Below are positions 46,520 to 57,670 of a stretch of 64,000 nt of DNA, one piece after another. The notes below the pieces were generated by a model. The model saw only the letters and a program-made list of their open reading frames with translations, did no database searches and was not told the origin of the DNA. The DNA comes from Secundilactobacillus yichangensis (lineage in GTDB: Bacteria; Bacillota; Bacilli; Lactobacillales; Lactobacillaceae): the NCBI RefSeq assembly GCF_016861565.1, contig NZ_BOLK01000009.1, positions 1 to 64,000 of the forward strand, written 5' to 3'. The number at the start of each line of letters is the position of its first letter. Position 1 is the stretch's first letter. Both the position numbers and the translations under genes were made by a program.

Positions 46520-46541
46520 TTGTTTTAGGGATTTAGAGTGA

Positions 46542-48497
<1,956 letters not shown>

Positions 48498-48580
48498 TTT
48501 GAATTAATTGTTAATTCGCTGGGGGTCATTGATTGACGGGTAGCTGAGTTGCCCGTGATACATTATGGGAGGTACTAAAT

Positions 48581-51151
48581 TTGGCGAATGAAGAACTGCC
48601 AAGTCGCATCACCGATGTTGACTTAGCGAAAACCATGCGGACTTCATTTTTGGACTATGCCATGAGTGTTATTGTTGCTCGGGCACTGCCGGATGTTCGT
48701 GATGGCTTAAAGCCAGTTCACCGACGGATTCTTTACGGAATGAGTGAATTAGGGGTTACGCCTGATAAGCCATACAAGAAGTCTGCCAGAATCGTTGGGG
48801 ACGTCATGGGTAAGTTTCACCCCCATGGGGATTCCGCAATTTATGAAGCCATGGTTCGAATGGCGCAAGACTTCAGTTACCGTTACATGTTAGTCGACGG
48901 TCATGGTAACTTCGGGTCAGTCGATGGCGACGGTGCCGCTGCCATGCGGTATACTGAAGCTCGTCTGAGCAAGGTTGCCATGGAAATGCTGCGTGATATC
49001 AACAAAGATACGATTGACTACCAACCCAACTACGACGGGACCGAAAAAGAGCCCGTTGTATTGCCGGCCCGTTTTCCAAACTTACTGGTTAACGGTGCTT
49101 CTGGGATCGCCGTTGGGATGGCCACCAATATTCCACCGCATAATTTGGCAGAAGTGATCAGTGCGCTGCATATTCTGATGAAAAATCCTGATGCAACCAC
49201 TGCTGATTTGATGGAAGCTTTACCCGGCCCTGATTTTCCAACTGGCGGGGTCGTCATGGGTAAATCTGGCATCCGGAAAGCTTACGAGACTGGTAAGGGA
49301 ACCATTACCTTACGGGCTAAGGTTGAAATTGAAGAAGATAAAAGCGGCAAGCAAAAGATCGTTGCCACCGAAATTCCTTACATGGTCAACAAAGCCCGCT
49401 TGATTGAGCGAATTGCTGAACTAGCACGGGATAAGCGAATCGAAGGCATTACGGATGTTAACGATGAGTCTGACCGTGAAGGGATGCGGATCGTGGTTGA
49501 TGTGCGTCGCGACGCCAGTGCCGAAGTTATTTTGAATAACTTGTACAAAATGACGATGATGCAGACTTCGTTTGGGTTCAACATGCTGGCTATCGTAAAC
49601 GGTTCACCAAAGATTTTGAGCTTAAAAGAGATCTTGCAGTATTACCTGGCTCATCAACTGGAAGTCATCCGTCGGCGGACTGAATTTGAACTGAAAAAGG
49701 CGAAAGCTCGAGCTCATATTCTGGAAGGGTTGCAAATCGCCCTTGATCACATTGACGAGATTATTTCAATCATCCGTAATTCACAAACGGCTGAAGTTGC
49801 TAAAAACGAGTTAATCAGCCGTTATCCGCTTTCTGAAAAACAGGCACAAGCCATTTTGGATATGCGGCTGGTTCGTTTGACCGGTCTGGAACGTGATAAG
49901 GTCGAAAAAGAGTATGCGGAACTGCAAAAGTCCATTGCTGAATACCAAGAAATTTTGGCAAGCAAGGATAAGCAGAACCAAATTATCTACGAAGAACTGC
50001 TGGATATTCAAAATAAGTTTGGCGACAAGCGTCGGACTGAATTAATGGTCGGCGAAGTCTTGAGTTTGGAAGACGAAGACCTGATCGAAGAAGAAAACGT
50101 CATGATTTCCTTGACCCATAACGGCTACATTAAGCGGTTGCCAACGTCTGAATTTAAGGCGCAGAATCGTGGTGGCCGTGGTGTTCAAGGCATGGGTATC
50201 CATGATGATGACTTTATCGAACACCTGATTTCAACTTCCACTCATGATGTCCTGTTATTCTTTACCAACGCGGGTAAAGTTTACCGGATGAAGGGTTACG
50301 AGATTCCTGAATACGGGCGTTCCGCTAAGGGAATTCCAGTGATCAACCTGCTAAACATCGAGGCTGGTGAGAAGATTCAAGCCGTAATTAACGTGTCCGA
50401 TGCAGCGGGGGATCAGCAGAAGTATCTGTTCTTCACCACCTTGCACGGAACCGTTAAACGGACTCCTGTTAGCGACTTTTCTAATATTCGCAGCAACGGT
50501 CTTAAAGCTTTGAGTTTGAAAGATGATGACCAGCTGATCAATGTGTCCATCGTTGATGATGAACAGTGCATGATCATTGGGACCCATTCTGGCTACGCTG
50601 TTAGTTTTAAGGCTAGTGACGTTCGTTCAATGGGCCGTTCGGCAACTGGTGTCCGTGGTGTCCGTCTGCGTAAAGACGATTACGTGGTTGGTTCAGCTAT
50701 TCTAGAACCAAACGATAACGTTTTCGTTATCTCCGAAAAGGGCTACGGTAAGCAGACACCGGCCAGCGAATACGCCATTAAGGGGCGTGGTGGTAAAGGA
50801 ATCAAGACCATCAACGTTACCGAAAAGAATGGTCCGCTGGCGGGCTTAACGACGGTTACCGGTGAAGAGGATATTATGCTGATTACCGATAAGGGTGTCA
50901 TGATCCGGTTTGGTGTGGAAAATGTCTCCCAGACTGGTCGGGCAACCTTAGGGGTTCACTTGATCCGCTTGGACGATGACGCTAAAGTTGCTACCATGGC
51001 GGTTGTTGAAAAAGAAGCGCCTGAAGATGAATCTGACGATACAGCTTCAGATGATTCAGCTGATGGTGACGATACGTCATTGAATCGGTTAGTTGACCGA
51101 GCAACCGATGATGATTCTGATTCATCAGATAATAATAACGACGATGAATAA
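48581..51151 (+). CDS. gyrA: DNA gyrase subunit A
   Basis: Breakage-reunion subunit. The 856-aa protein keeps the catalytic Tyr in [11 protein letters not shown], the quinolone-determining region with unmutated Ser and Glu ([17 protein letters not shown]), and the GyrA-box [10 protein letters not shown] near 527 followed by six beta-propeller blades. The last 45 residues are a very acidic Asp/Ser tail. TTG start at 48581 with GGGAGG. The 83-nt gap after gyrB contains the small palindrome GAATTAA-TTG-TTAATTC (48502-48518) and a hairpin ACGGG/CCCGT. Confidence 0.98.
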   Translation: MANEELPSRITDVDLAKTMRTSFLDYAMSVIVARALPDVRDGLKPVHRRILYGMSELGVTPDKPYKKSARIVGDVMGKFHPHGDSAIYEAMVRMAQDFSYRYMLVDGHGNFGSVDGDGAAAMRYTEARLSKVAMEMLRDINKDTIDYQPNYDGTEKEPVVLPARFPNLLVNGASGIAVGMATNIPPHNLAEVISALHILMKNPDATTADLMEALPGPDFPTGGVVMGKSGIRKAYETGKGTITLRAKVEIEEDKSGKQKIVATEIPYMVNKARLIERIAELARDKRIEGITDVNDESDREGMRIVVDVRRDASAEVILNNLYKMTMMQTSFGFNMLAIVNGSPKILSLKEILQYYLAHQLEVIRRRTEFELKKAKARAHILEGLQIALDHIDEIISIIRNSQTAEVAKNELISRYPLSEKQAQAILDMRLVRLTGLERDKVEKEYAELQKSIAEYQEILASKDKQNQIIYEELLDIQNKFGDKRRTELMVGEVLSLEDEDLIEEENVMISLTHNGYIKRLPTSEFKAQNRGGRGVQGMGIHDDDFIEHLISTSTHDVLLFFTNAGKVYRMKGYEIPEYGRSAKGIPVINLLNIEAGEKIQAVINVSDAAGDQQKYLFFTTLHGTVKRTPVSDFSNIRSNGLKALSLKDDDQLINVSIVDDEQCMIIGTHSGYAVSFKASDVRSMGRSATGVRGVRLRKDDYVVGSAILEPNDNVFVISEKGYGKQTPASEYAIKGRGGKGIKTINVTEKNGPLAGLTTVTGEEDIMLITDKGVMIRFGVENVSQTGRATLGVHLIRLDDDAKVATMAVVEKEAPEDESDDTASDDSADGDDTSLNRLVDRATDDDSDSSDNNNDDE

Positions 51152-51164
51152 ATAAAATGATTTA

Positions 51165-51194
51165 AAAGAACGGCAATTAATGCCGTTCTTTTTT
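51165..51194 (+). terminator. Terminator of gyrA
   Basis: Stem AAGAACGGCA/TGCCGTTCTT with T-run, 14 nt past the gyrA stop. Confidence 0.9.
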
Positions 51195-51321
51195 CGTAGA
51201 TAAGAGGTATAACCATCATCTCTTGTCGGGTTAGTCTTAAACTGATTTAACTTTTAAGGGTTATGGCAGCTGAATTGTGGGGTGATTGTTTCGCTGCCGA
51301 TAATCTAAACGTAAAATAACA

Positions 51322-51350
51322 TTGCACTTTTGAGTGAACTTTGGTAGAAT
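51322..51350 (+). promoter_or_regulatory. Probable promoter of rpsF-ssb-rpsR
   Basis: TTGCAC (51322-51327) and TAGAAT (51345-51350) are 17 nt apart. The roughly 85-nt leader up to rpsF contains short stems (for example CTCTCCTT...AAGAGGGC) and may carry the S6:S18 autoregulatory site known in other bacteria, which I could not identify by eye. Confidence 0.6.
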
Positions 51351-51442
51351 AATATTCTGTGAGTAATCCATTCGGATAACTCTCCTTGCTCTCTTAAAAC
51401 TCAATGAAGAGGGCCTGAAGTCCATAAGGAGGTGCAAATTTC

Positions 51443-51730
51443 ATGAAGTATGAAATTACCTACATCATTCGTCCAGATCTTGACGATGCAGCAAAGACCG
51501 CATTGGTTGACCGTTTCGACAAGATTTTGACTGATAATGGTGCAGATTTAATCGATTCAAAAGATTGGAAGAAGCTTCGTTTCGCTTACGAAATTGGCGG
51601 TTACAATGAAGGTGTATACCACGTTGTTAACTTAAACGCTAATGACGACAAAGCCTTAAACGAATTCGACCGTCTTTCAAAGATCAACGATGATATTCTT
51701 CGTCACATGATCGTAAAACGTGAAGACTAA
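51443..51730 (+). CDS. rpsF: 30S ribosomal protein S6
   Basis: A 95-aa ribosomal protein, opening [14 protein letters not shown] and including [20 protein letters not shown]. First gene of the rpsF-ssb-rpsR operon; AGGAGG ribosome site. Confidence 0.98.
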   Translation: MKYEITYIIRPDLDDAAKTALVDRFDKILTDNGADLIDSKDWKKLRFAYEIGGYNEGVYHVVNLNANDDKALNEFDRLSKINDDILRHMIVKRED

Positions 51731-51771
51731 TTTTTGACATTGACATTTAACTACTGAGAGGAGCGGGTCGT

Positions 51772-52299
51772 ATGATCAACCGGGCAGTGCTTACCGGACG
51801 CTTGACAAGAGATGTTGATTTGCGGTATACCCCAAGCGGGGCAGCAGTTGGGAACTTTACGTTAGCTGTTGATCGGCAATTTACCAATCAAAACAACGAA
51901 CGCGAAGCTGACTTTATCAACTGTGTTATTTGGCGGAAATCTGCTGAAAACTTTGCTAATTTCACCCATAAGGGTGCGTTAGTAGGGATTGATGGCCGGA
52001 TTCAAACCAGAAACTACGAAAATCAGCAGGGTCAACGGGTCTACGTTACCGAAGTTGTTGTTGAAAACTTTGCGTTATTAGAACCGCGTTCAGCGAATAA
52101 TAATGCAGGGAACTCTAACAACGGCGGCAGCAATAATGCACCCACTGGCAATGCTCCTCAGAACACTAATCCGTTTGGTGATCCAAACACCAATGGAGCG
52201 GCAAACAACAATAATCAGAATAACGGTGATAATCAAGCGGACCCATTTGCAAATAATGGCGACTCGATTGATATCTCCGATGATGATTTACCGTTCTAA
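51772..52299 (+). CDS. ssb: Single-stranded DNA-binding protein
   Basis: Binds ssDNA in replication and repair. The 175-aa protein has an N-terminal OB fold ([40 protein letters not shown]), an Asn/Gly-rich linker (about 110-160) and the protein-recruiting acidic tail DISDDDLPF. Confidence 0.98.
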   Translation: MINRAVLTGRLTRDVDLRYTPSGAAVGNFTLAVDRQFTNQNNEREADFINCVIWRKSAENFANFTHKGALVGIDGRIQTRNYENQQGQRVYVTEVVVENFALLEPRSANNNAGNSNNGGSNNAPTGNAPQNTNPFGDPNTNGAANNNNQNNGDNQADPFANNGDSIDISDDDLPF

Positions 52300-52323
52300 A
52301 CGGATCGAATTGGAGGGAAAATC

Positions 52324-52560
52324 ATGGCTCAACAAAGAAGAGGTGGCCGTCGTCGTCGTAAAGTCGACTTCATCGCCGCAAACCATATCGAATACATCGA
52401 TTACAAAGATACTAACTTATTGGAACGTTTCGTTTCAGAACGTGGCAAGATCTTACCACGTCGTGTGACTGGCACTAGTGCCAAGAACCAACGTAAGTTA
52501 ACCATCGCTATCAAGCGTGCACGGATCATGGGCTTAATGCCATTCGTTGTTGCTGACTAA
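52324..52560 (+). CDS. rpsR: 30S ribosomal protein S18
   Basis: A 78-aa basic ribosomal protein: [13 protein letters not shown] near the start and [18 protein letters not shown]-like core ([16 protein letters not shown]). Last gene of the operon, with GGAGGG ribosome site. Confidence 0.98.
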   Translation: MAQQRRGGRRRRKVDFIAANHIEYIDYKDTNLLERFVSERGKILPRRVTGTSAKNQRKLTIAIKRARIMGLMPFVVAD

Positions 52561-52576
52561 TATAGTGAGCGAAGGG

Positions 52577-52608
52577 TGTCAACCAGTATTGCTGGTTGGC
52601 ATTTTTTT
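52577..52608 (+). terminator. Terminator of rpsF-ssb-rpsR
   Basis: Stem TGTCAACCAG/CTGGTTGGCA followed by seven T. Confidence 0.88.
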
Positions 52609-52755
52609 GTGCCTGAATTTAGATCATAGTATAAGTCTTGTAAATTTAGTTAATTTAAGCCTTACTTATATAAATGCAGTAGTGGTATAGTGAGAGTGCG
52701 TCTATCCAGAACAATACCAAGTTATAGAATTTTAAACAGGGAGTATCATAGTTAA

Positions 52756-55700
52756 ATGAAAAAAATCGACCGATTAAATAATCTGAATATGGTTCGAATT
52801 CAGCATTTTGAGTGCAATAAAGAAAAATGCTGGGTTCGAATGGGGATTATTACCGTGACAATGATGACCGGATTTACACTTAGTATGTCGGTTGCCAGCG
52901 CTAATGTTCAGGAGACATCAGCTACACAGACCGAGGTAACTAAGGCATCAACAGCCTCAGTAGCTGACTCATCCGAACAGCAAGAGGGCGAAGATTCTTC
53001 ACAGTTTTCAAGTAGTAATTCCTCATCAAGTTCTGCTGAGAGTAAATCGGATGCTCAATCGAGCGCTTCAACCAGTAGTTCAGTAGCGCCTGATTCCTCA
53101 AGCCAACCTACTCCAGCCACTGAGACAACTAAACCGTCTCAGCAATCAGCAGTTGATGTTAATGGTCACTCACTGGTCCTTAACGCATCGGACAGCCAAT
53201 CTACGACTAAGCAACCAAGCGGTACTCAATCAGCCGATGGTCAAAAGACGGGTGAAACAACTGCCCAAACAGTTAATCCAACTGTTTTAAAGGATCAAAC
53301 TGGCAACTATTGGGTGTCAGTTACTGACGCCGCAACCGATGAACAAACCGGGGTTAATACGTATACGCAGTTGACGGATTATACTTACGCGAAAAACGAT
53401 TACGGGTACACCGTTACTGGCTACACTGGTGAGCTTCAAAAGTACCTCGCTGGCGGTACGACACCAAAGGACGGGTATGCTACAGCGATTACAATACCAG
53501 ATACTTATAATGGTGATGCGGTTACGGCCATAGCTGATTACGCCTTTGATAATGAAAGTGACCATGATCAATTACAGATTGTTAAAGCTTTGACCCAAGT
53601 GACATTGGGTAAAAACATCTCATCAATTGGTACCGCTGCTTTTGCAGGTAACGCGATTACCGGTGAAGTTGTGATTCCTAATTCAGTACAGTCAATTGGC
53701 GATGACGCTTACGCAGACAACCAAATTACCAGTGTTGTGCTGGGAACGGGAACTTGGTATACGGGCCGCGGCACATTTGCCAATAATCAAATCAATAATC
53801 TTGATTTAGGAACGGGTGTCACGCTAATTGGTAATGATGCGTTTGTGAATAATCAGTTAACTACACTGACAATACCGGATCAAGTTGGATTGATTAATGA
53901 TGAAGCATTTCAGAATAATAAGTCGTTAACAACGGTTCAGTTCGGTCAGAATAGTAAGTTGACAGGAATTGGGACGTCAGCCTTTGAAGCAGATTCTATT
54001 AGTTCATTGACGCTTCCGCAGAGCATTGTAAATATTGGAGACCATGCATTCGCAGGTAATCACATTAGTGTACTGGCGTTAGACAATCAGGTTCAGACAA
54101 TTGGTACCGGTGCATTTGCGGGTAATCAACTTAAGGACGCAATTGTCATTCCCGATACGGTTACTTACATCGGTGATAACGCTTTTGCGAATAACCAAAT
54201 TGATAGTCTAACATTGGGTAAAAACGTTGAAACGATTGGCGATAATGCTTTTATGGACAATCATATTAGTGGCACTGTTACTATTCCCGAGAAGGTTGCT
54301 TCGATTGGTGTCCATGCGTTTGAAAATAACAAAATTAGTGAATTAGTCATCGACAAACCGGCTTCAGCTACTAACCAAACAATTGCTACCGATGCTTTTG
54401 CTAAGAATGAAATTAGCAAGATCGTCGATCATTCTGGAAACGGTTCAGCTGATTACTTAAGCAACCAACAGGCGTTAGTTGATGTCACGGCACAAGCGAC
54501 AGACACTAAAATTGAAAAAGTTCGTTCTGCAATTGAAGCTACCGTTGGTGTGACGTTGCCTGACGAGCTAACTTTTATTGATAGTACTGGTCATCAGTGG
54601 GTTTACGATGTCAAAACAGATACCCTTACCATTCCAAACGGTGAAACAATGCCTAACCAAGTAACCTTTCAGTTTAGCTCTGTAGGGTCTGGTAGTTACG
54701 GGACAAGTAATTTGGTCATTCACCCTAAGAGGGATAAAGCCTCATCTGCACCCGCAGTATTTGCGACGACGATAACAGTTAATTATCAGACGCCAGATGG
54801 TATTACTCGTGGCAGTATGACTTTAACTGGCAATCCGGGATTTTCATTTCACCCGGATCAGGTTTTGACACATATTCCTGAAAATTGGCAGTTGGGGATA
54901 CCGGTTAATGAATTACCCAAGCTGGTAGCCCAAACGGGAAATCAGACAATTGTGATTCCCTTAGCGGCACAAACTAAAACGGCTACTGCACCGGCATTAG
55001 ATGCTACAACCATAACAGTTAATTATCAGACGCCAGATGGTATCACCCGTGGCAGTATGACCTTAGTTGGCAATCCAGGATTTTCATTTCACTCGGATCA
55101 GATTTTGACACATATTCCTGAAAATTGGCAGTTGGGGATACCGGTTAATGAATTACCCAAGCTTGTAGCGCAAGCGAAAAATCAGACAATTGTGATTCCT
55201 TTAGCCGCACAAACTAAAACGGCTACTGCACCGGCTTTGGATGCTACAACCATAACAGTTAATTATCAGACGCCAGATGGTATCACCCGTGGCAGTATGA
55301 CTTTGATTGGCAATCCTGGCGTACCATTTGACCGGTATCAGGTTTTGGAACAGGTGCCTGCTAATTGGCAGCTGGCCATTCCAATCAGTGAGCTTCCTTT
55401 ATTGATAGCGCAAGCCCACAATCAAACGGTCATTATTCCGTTAGCACCGCAAGATGATACACCAACTGGCCCCTCACAAGGGGAAAGCGGGACAGCTACG
55501 ACCGGTGGAGAAACGGCTCCAACACCTGCGCCGACTGATCCAGAACAGCAACCGGCTGGTACTAGTAGCGATAATGGAACGGTTCCAACGCCAAATGATA
55601 GTTCACAGACGGTGCTTAACACCGCCGATGACCATGGCGAATCTAACCAGCAACCAGGAAAAACGATTAAGGCGCATGCTGCATCCGAAATGTCTGAAAA

Positions 55701-55950
55701 TGATCAGGACGGCAGTGCAGTTGGAACGTCCAAACGGGCTTCCACACCTGTTCTTTCACAAAGCAGCAGTGACGGTCAAGCAATGGTGTCACTGTCGCGT
55801 TCAAAAGCTAAGACAACAAATCATTTATCCGCAGCACGTTTGCCGCAAACCAACGAGACTGCAAAAACTAGGCCAACCTTGATTGGCGGATTGCTGTTAA
55901 GTATTCTCGGCTGGTTCGGCTTCGCGCGTCGGAAGCATGAAAAAGAATAA
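52756..55950 (+). CDS. Cell-wall-anchored BspA-type leucine-rich-repeat surface protein
   Basis: A 1064-aa secreted protein likely displayed on the wall. Order: N-terminal extended signal (about 1-49) with an unusual FECNKEKCWVRMG before the hydrophobic stretch; a Ser/Thr/Gln-rich region (about 50-175); BspA-like LRR_5 repeats (about 235-560, recurrent SIGDNAFANNQI-type units); a spacer domain (about 565-665); three tandem 80-aa repeats (about 671-895; ITVNYQTPDGITRGSM); a Pro/Thr/Ser linker; and a sorting signal LPQTNE, hydrophobic segment and RRKHEKE tail. The sorting motif has Asn where LPXTG has Gly. Likely adhesion to host, plant or bacterial surfaces; ligand unknown. Single gene with a shared terminator. 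Confidence 0.88.
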   Translation: MKKIDRLNNLNMVRIQHFECNKEKCWVRMGIITVTMMTGFTLSMSVASANVQETSATQTEVTKASTASVADSSEQQEGEDSSQFSSSNSSSSSAESKSDAQSSASTSSSVAPDSSSQPTPATETTKPSQQSAVDVNGHSLVLNASDSQSTTKQPSGTQSADGQKTGETTAQTVNPTVLKDQTGNYWVSVTDAATDEQTGVNTYTQLTDYTYAKNDYGYTVTGYTGELQKYLAGGTTPKDGYATAITIPDTYNGDAVTAIADYAFDNESDHDQLQIVKALTQVTLGKNISSIGTAAFAGNAITGEVVIPNSVQSIGDDAYADNQITSVVLGTGTWYTGRGTFANNQINNLDLGTGVTLIGNDAFVNNQLTTLTIPDQVGLINDEAFQNNKSLTTVQFGQNSKLTGIGTSAFEADSISSLTLPQSIVNIGDHAFAGNHISVLALDNQVQTIGTGAFAGNQLKDAIVIPDTVTYIGDNAFANNQIDSLTLGKNVETIGDNAFMDNHISGTVTIPEKVASIGVHAFENNKISELVIDKPASATNQTIATDAFAKNEISKIVDHSGNGSADYLSNQQALVDVTAQATDTKIEKVRSAIEATVGVTLPDELTFIDSTGHQWVYDVKTDTLTIPNGETMPNQVTFQFSSVGSGSYGTSNLVIHPKRDKASSAPAVFATTITVNYQTPDGITRGSMTLTGNPGFSFHPDQVLTHIPENWQLGIPVNELPKLVAQTGNQTIVIPLAAQTKTATAPALDATTITVNYQTPDGITRGSMTLVGNPGFSFHSDQILTHIPENWQLGIPVNELPKLVAQAKNQTIVIPLAAQTKTATAPALDATTITVNYQTPDGITRGSMTLIGNPGVPFDRYQVLEQVPANWQLAIPISELPLLIAQAHNQTVIIPLAPQDDTPTGPSQGESGTATTGGETAPTPAPTDPEQQPAGTSSDNGTVPTPNDSSQTVLNTADDHGESNQQPGKTIKAHAASEMSENDQDGSAVGTSKRASTPVLSQSSSDGQAMVSLSRSKAKTTNHLSAARLPQTNETAKTRPTLIGGLLLSILGWFGFARRKHEKE
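54769..55440 (+). repeat. Three tandem 240-bp repeats inside the surface-protein gene
   Basis: The sequence beginning AACAGTTAATTATCAGACGC recurs at about 54775, 55015 and 55255, exactly 240 bp (80 codons) apart. The first two units are nearly identical at DNA level; the third has diverged in its second half (PVPFD-type replaced segment, lower identity). This points to recent unequal duplication. Confidence 0.9.
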
Positions 55951-55962
55951 TTGAATCATATC

Positions 55963-56009
55963 AAAAAACGTCTTCGTAAGGTCTGTTCTGACCTGCGAAG
56001 ACGTTTTTT
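55963..56009. terminator. Bidirectional terminator between surface-protein and MFS genes
   Basis: AAAAAACGTCTTCG pairs with CGAAGACGTTTTTT, with an inner AGGTC/GACCT stem; usable by both converging transcripts. Confidence 0.9.
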
Positions 56010-56026
56010 CGGATTAAGCTGATCGA

Positions 56027-57445
56027 TTAGTGTTCAGTCTTAAAAGAATGTGTCGTAAAAGCAATAATTAGGGCTGCTACAGCTAATACAAGTGGCAGAT
56101 AGACCGCAACATGGACACCAGCTGTAAAGGCACCCTGAGCGCTTGCATGGCTGGCAGCTTGACCGATGCCTAAGAGGCTGGTGGCTAAAGCTGTGGAAAT
56201 GGCACCAACGATTTGCTGCATGGTATTCATGATGGTACTGCCGTCACCGGATGTTGGACCTGCCAATGCATTTAGTGCGTGCGTTTGCGCAGGCGACATG
56301 GCTAACGGACAGCCGATCATCAAAGTGACGTGAGCGGCAATCACAAAGATCACGGCGGTATGTGTTCCGGTCATGAGCAGCATGATACCACCAATAATGG
56401 CAATCAAAAAGCCTAATCGAGTCAGCCATTTGGCGCCAAAATTATCAAATAAACGGCCTGAAACGGCGGATACTAACGCATTAACAATACCGCCTGGCAG
56501 CATGATGATGCCAGTCATTGCAACTGGCAATAACAGTCCTTTTTGCATATACATGGGTAAAATATACATCGCTGAAAGGATAATACCAAAATCGAGCATC
56601 ACCATTAACGCACCAGCCCGAAAAGCGGGATTGGCAAAAATCTTCAGATTTAAAATTGGTGTTTTAATATGAACTTGACGGTAAGTATAGATGGCTAAAA
56701 CGATAATACCAAGGAGTAATAAGCTCAAAACAAGGGGCGATCCCCAGCCGTGAGAACTGGCGAAACTGACCGCTGTAACGATGCTAGCAAAGCCCACGAC
56801 ACTGGTTAAAATGGAGACGACGTCAATTTTTGGCTTGCTGATTTTACCAACGTTTTCCAATGAAGTTAGCGCGAAAATTAAAGCTGCTACTAAGAAGGGA
56901 ACGAAAGCCCAAAAGATCCAGCGCCAAGAAAGTTTCGCTAAAATTAAACCTGTTAGCGTCGGTCCGATTGCGGGTGCAAACATAATCACCATGGCGCAAG
57001 CACCCATAGCAGCGCCCAGTTTAGCTGGTGAGAAGACTTGCATGGCAACGGTGAACATCAAAGGTAGAATTAACCCTGTCGCAATTCCTTGGATCATTCT
57101 GCCGAAGAGTAATACTGAAAAATTCGGCGCTAAGGCCGCAATAATAGTACCAATTAAAAAATCTAATAGGCCGAAAATAACCACTTGGCGGGTGGTAAAC
57201 CACTTAGTAATCAAGCTATTCAGCGGTAAGACTACCCCGATGACTAGCATGTAACCCGTGACGAGCCATTGGACAGTTGCCGTGTTGATTCCGAGACTGA
57301 CCATCAGACTTGGTAAGGCGATATTTAAAGACGTTTCACTAAACATCCCAACAAAAGCCCCGATCAGCATGCTGGCCATGGCTAATGCCGGATGCTTAAC
57401 GGTAACACGTGGCTTTGAAGCGGACATTGTTGCTTGTTGTTCCAT
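56027..57445 (-). CDS. MFS drug exporter, DHA2 (EmrB/QacA) family
   Basis: A 472-aa integral membrane transporter, proton-driven, with about 14 predicted helices. The motif GRMIQGIATGLILPL near 117-131 and the antiporter motif C-like FAPAIGPTLTGLI near 153-165 fit the DHA2 multidrug group. Substrates unknown. Single gene; about 225 bp of divergent promoter region lies between it and gdpP. Confidence 0.9.
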   Translation of the reverse strand: MEQQATMSASKPRVTVKHPALAMASMLIGAFVGMFSETSLNIALPSLMVSLGINTATVQWLVTGYMLVIGVVLPLNSLITKWFTTRQVVIFGLLDFLIGTIIAALAPNFSVLLFGRMIQGIATGLILPLMFTVAMQVFSPAKLGAAMGACAMVIMFAPAIGPTLTGLILAKLSWRWIFWAFVPFLVAALIFALTSLENVGKISKPKIDVVSILTSVVGFASIVTAVSFASSHGWGSPLVLSLLLLGIIVLAIYTYRQVHIKTPILNLKIFANPAFRAGALMVMLDFGIILSAMYILPMYMQKGLLLPVAMTGIIMLPGGIVNALVSAVSGRLFDNFGAKWLTRLGFLIAIIGGIMLLMTGTHTAVIFVIAAHVTLMIGCPLAMSPAQTHALNALAGPTSGDGSTIMNTMQQIVGAISTALATSLLGIGQAASHASAQGAFTAGVHVAVYLPLVLAVAALIIAFTTHSFKTEH

Positions 57446-57670
57446 TGAATAAATTCCCCACTTTCAGAAAAGTTTTTTGCACAATGGGTTACATTACCAG
57501 AAAAAAATCGGCTTCGTAAGTTAATTTTTTATGAGAGAATTAATTTTGACTTGATAAGCGATGTTTACAGCAAGGTTAAAACGATATCCTGAGAGCTGAG
57601 TCCGCACCTTATTTTCATTTGTGCTAAAATGTAACTACTATTATCGTCGACAAAGCAGGGGAGTCTGAAG

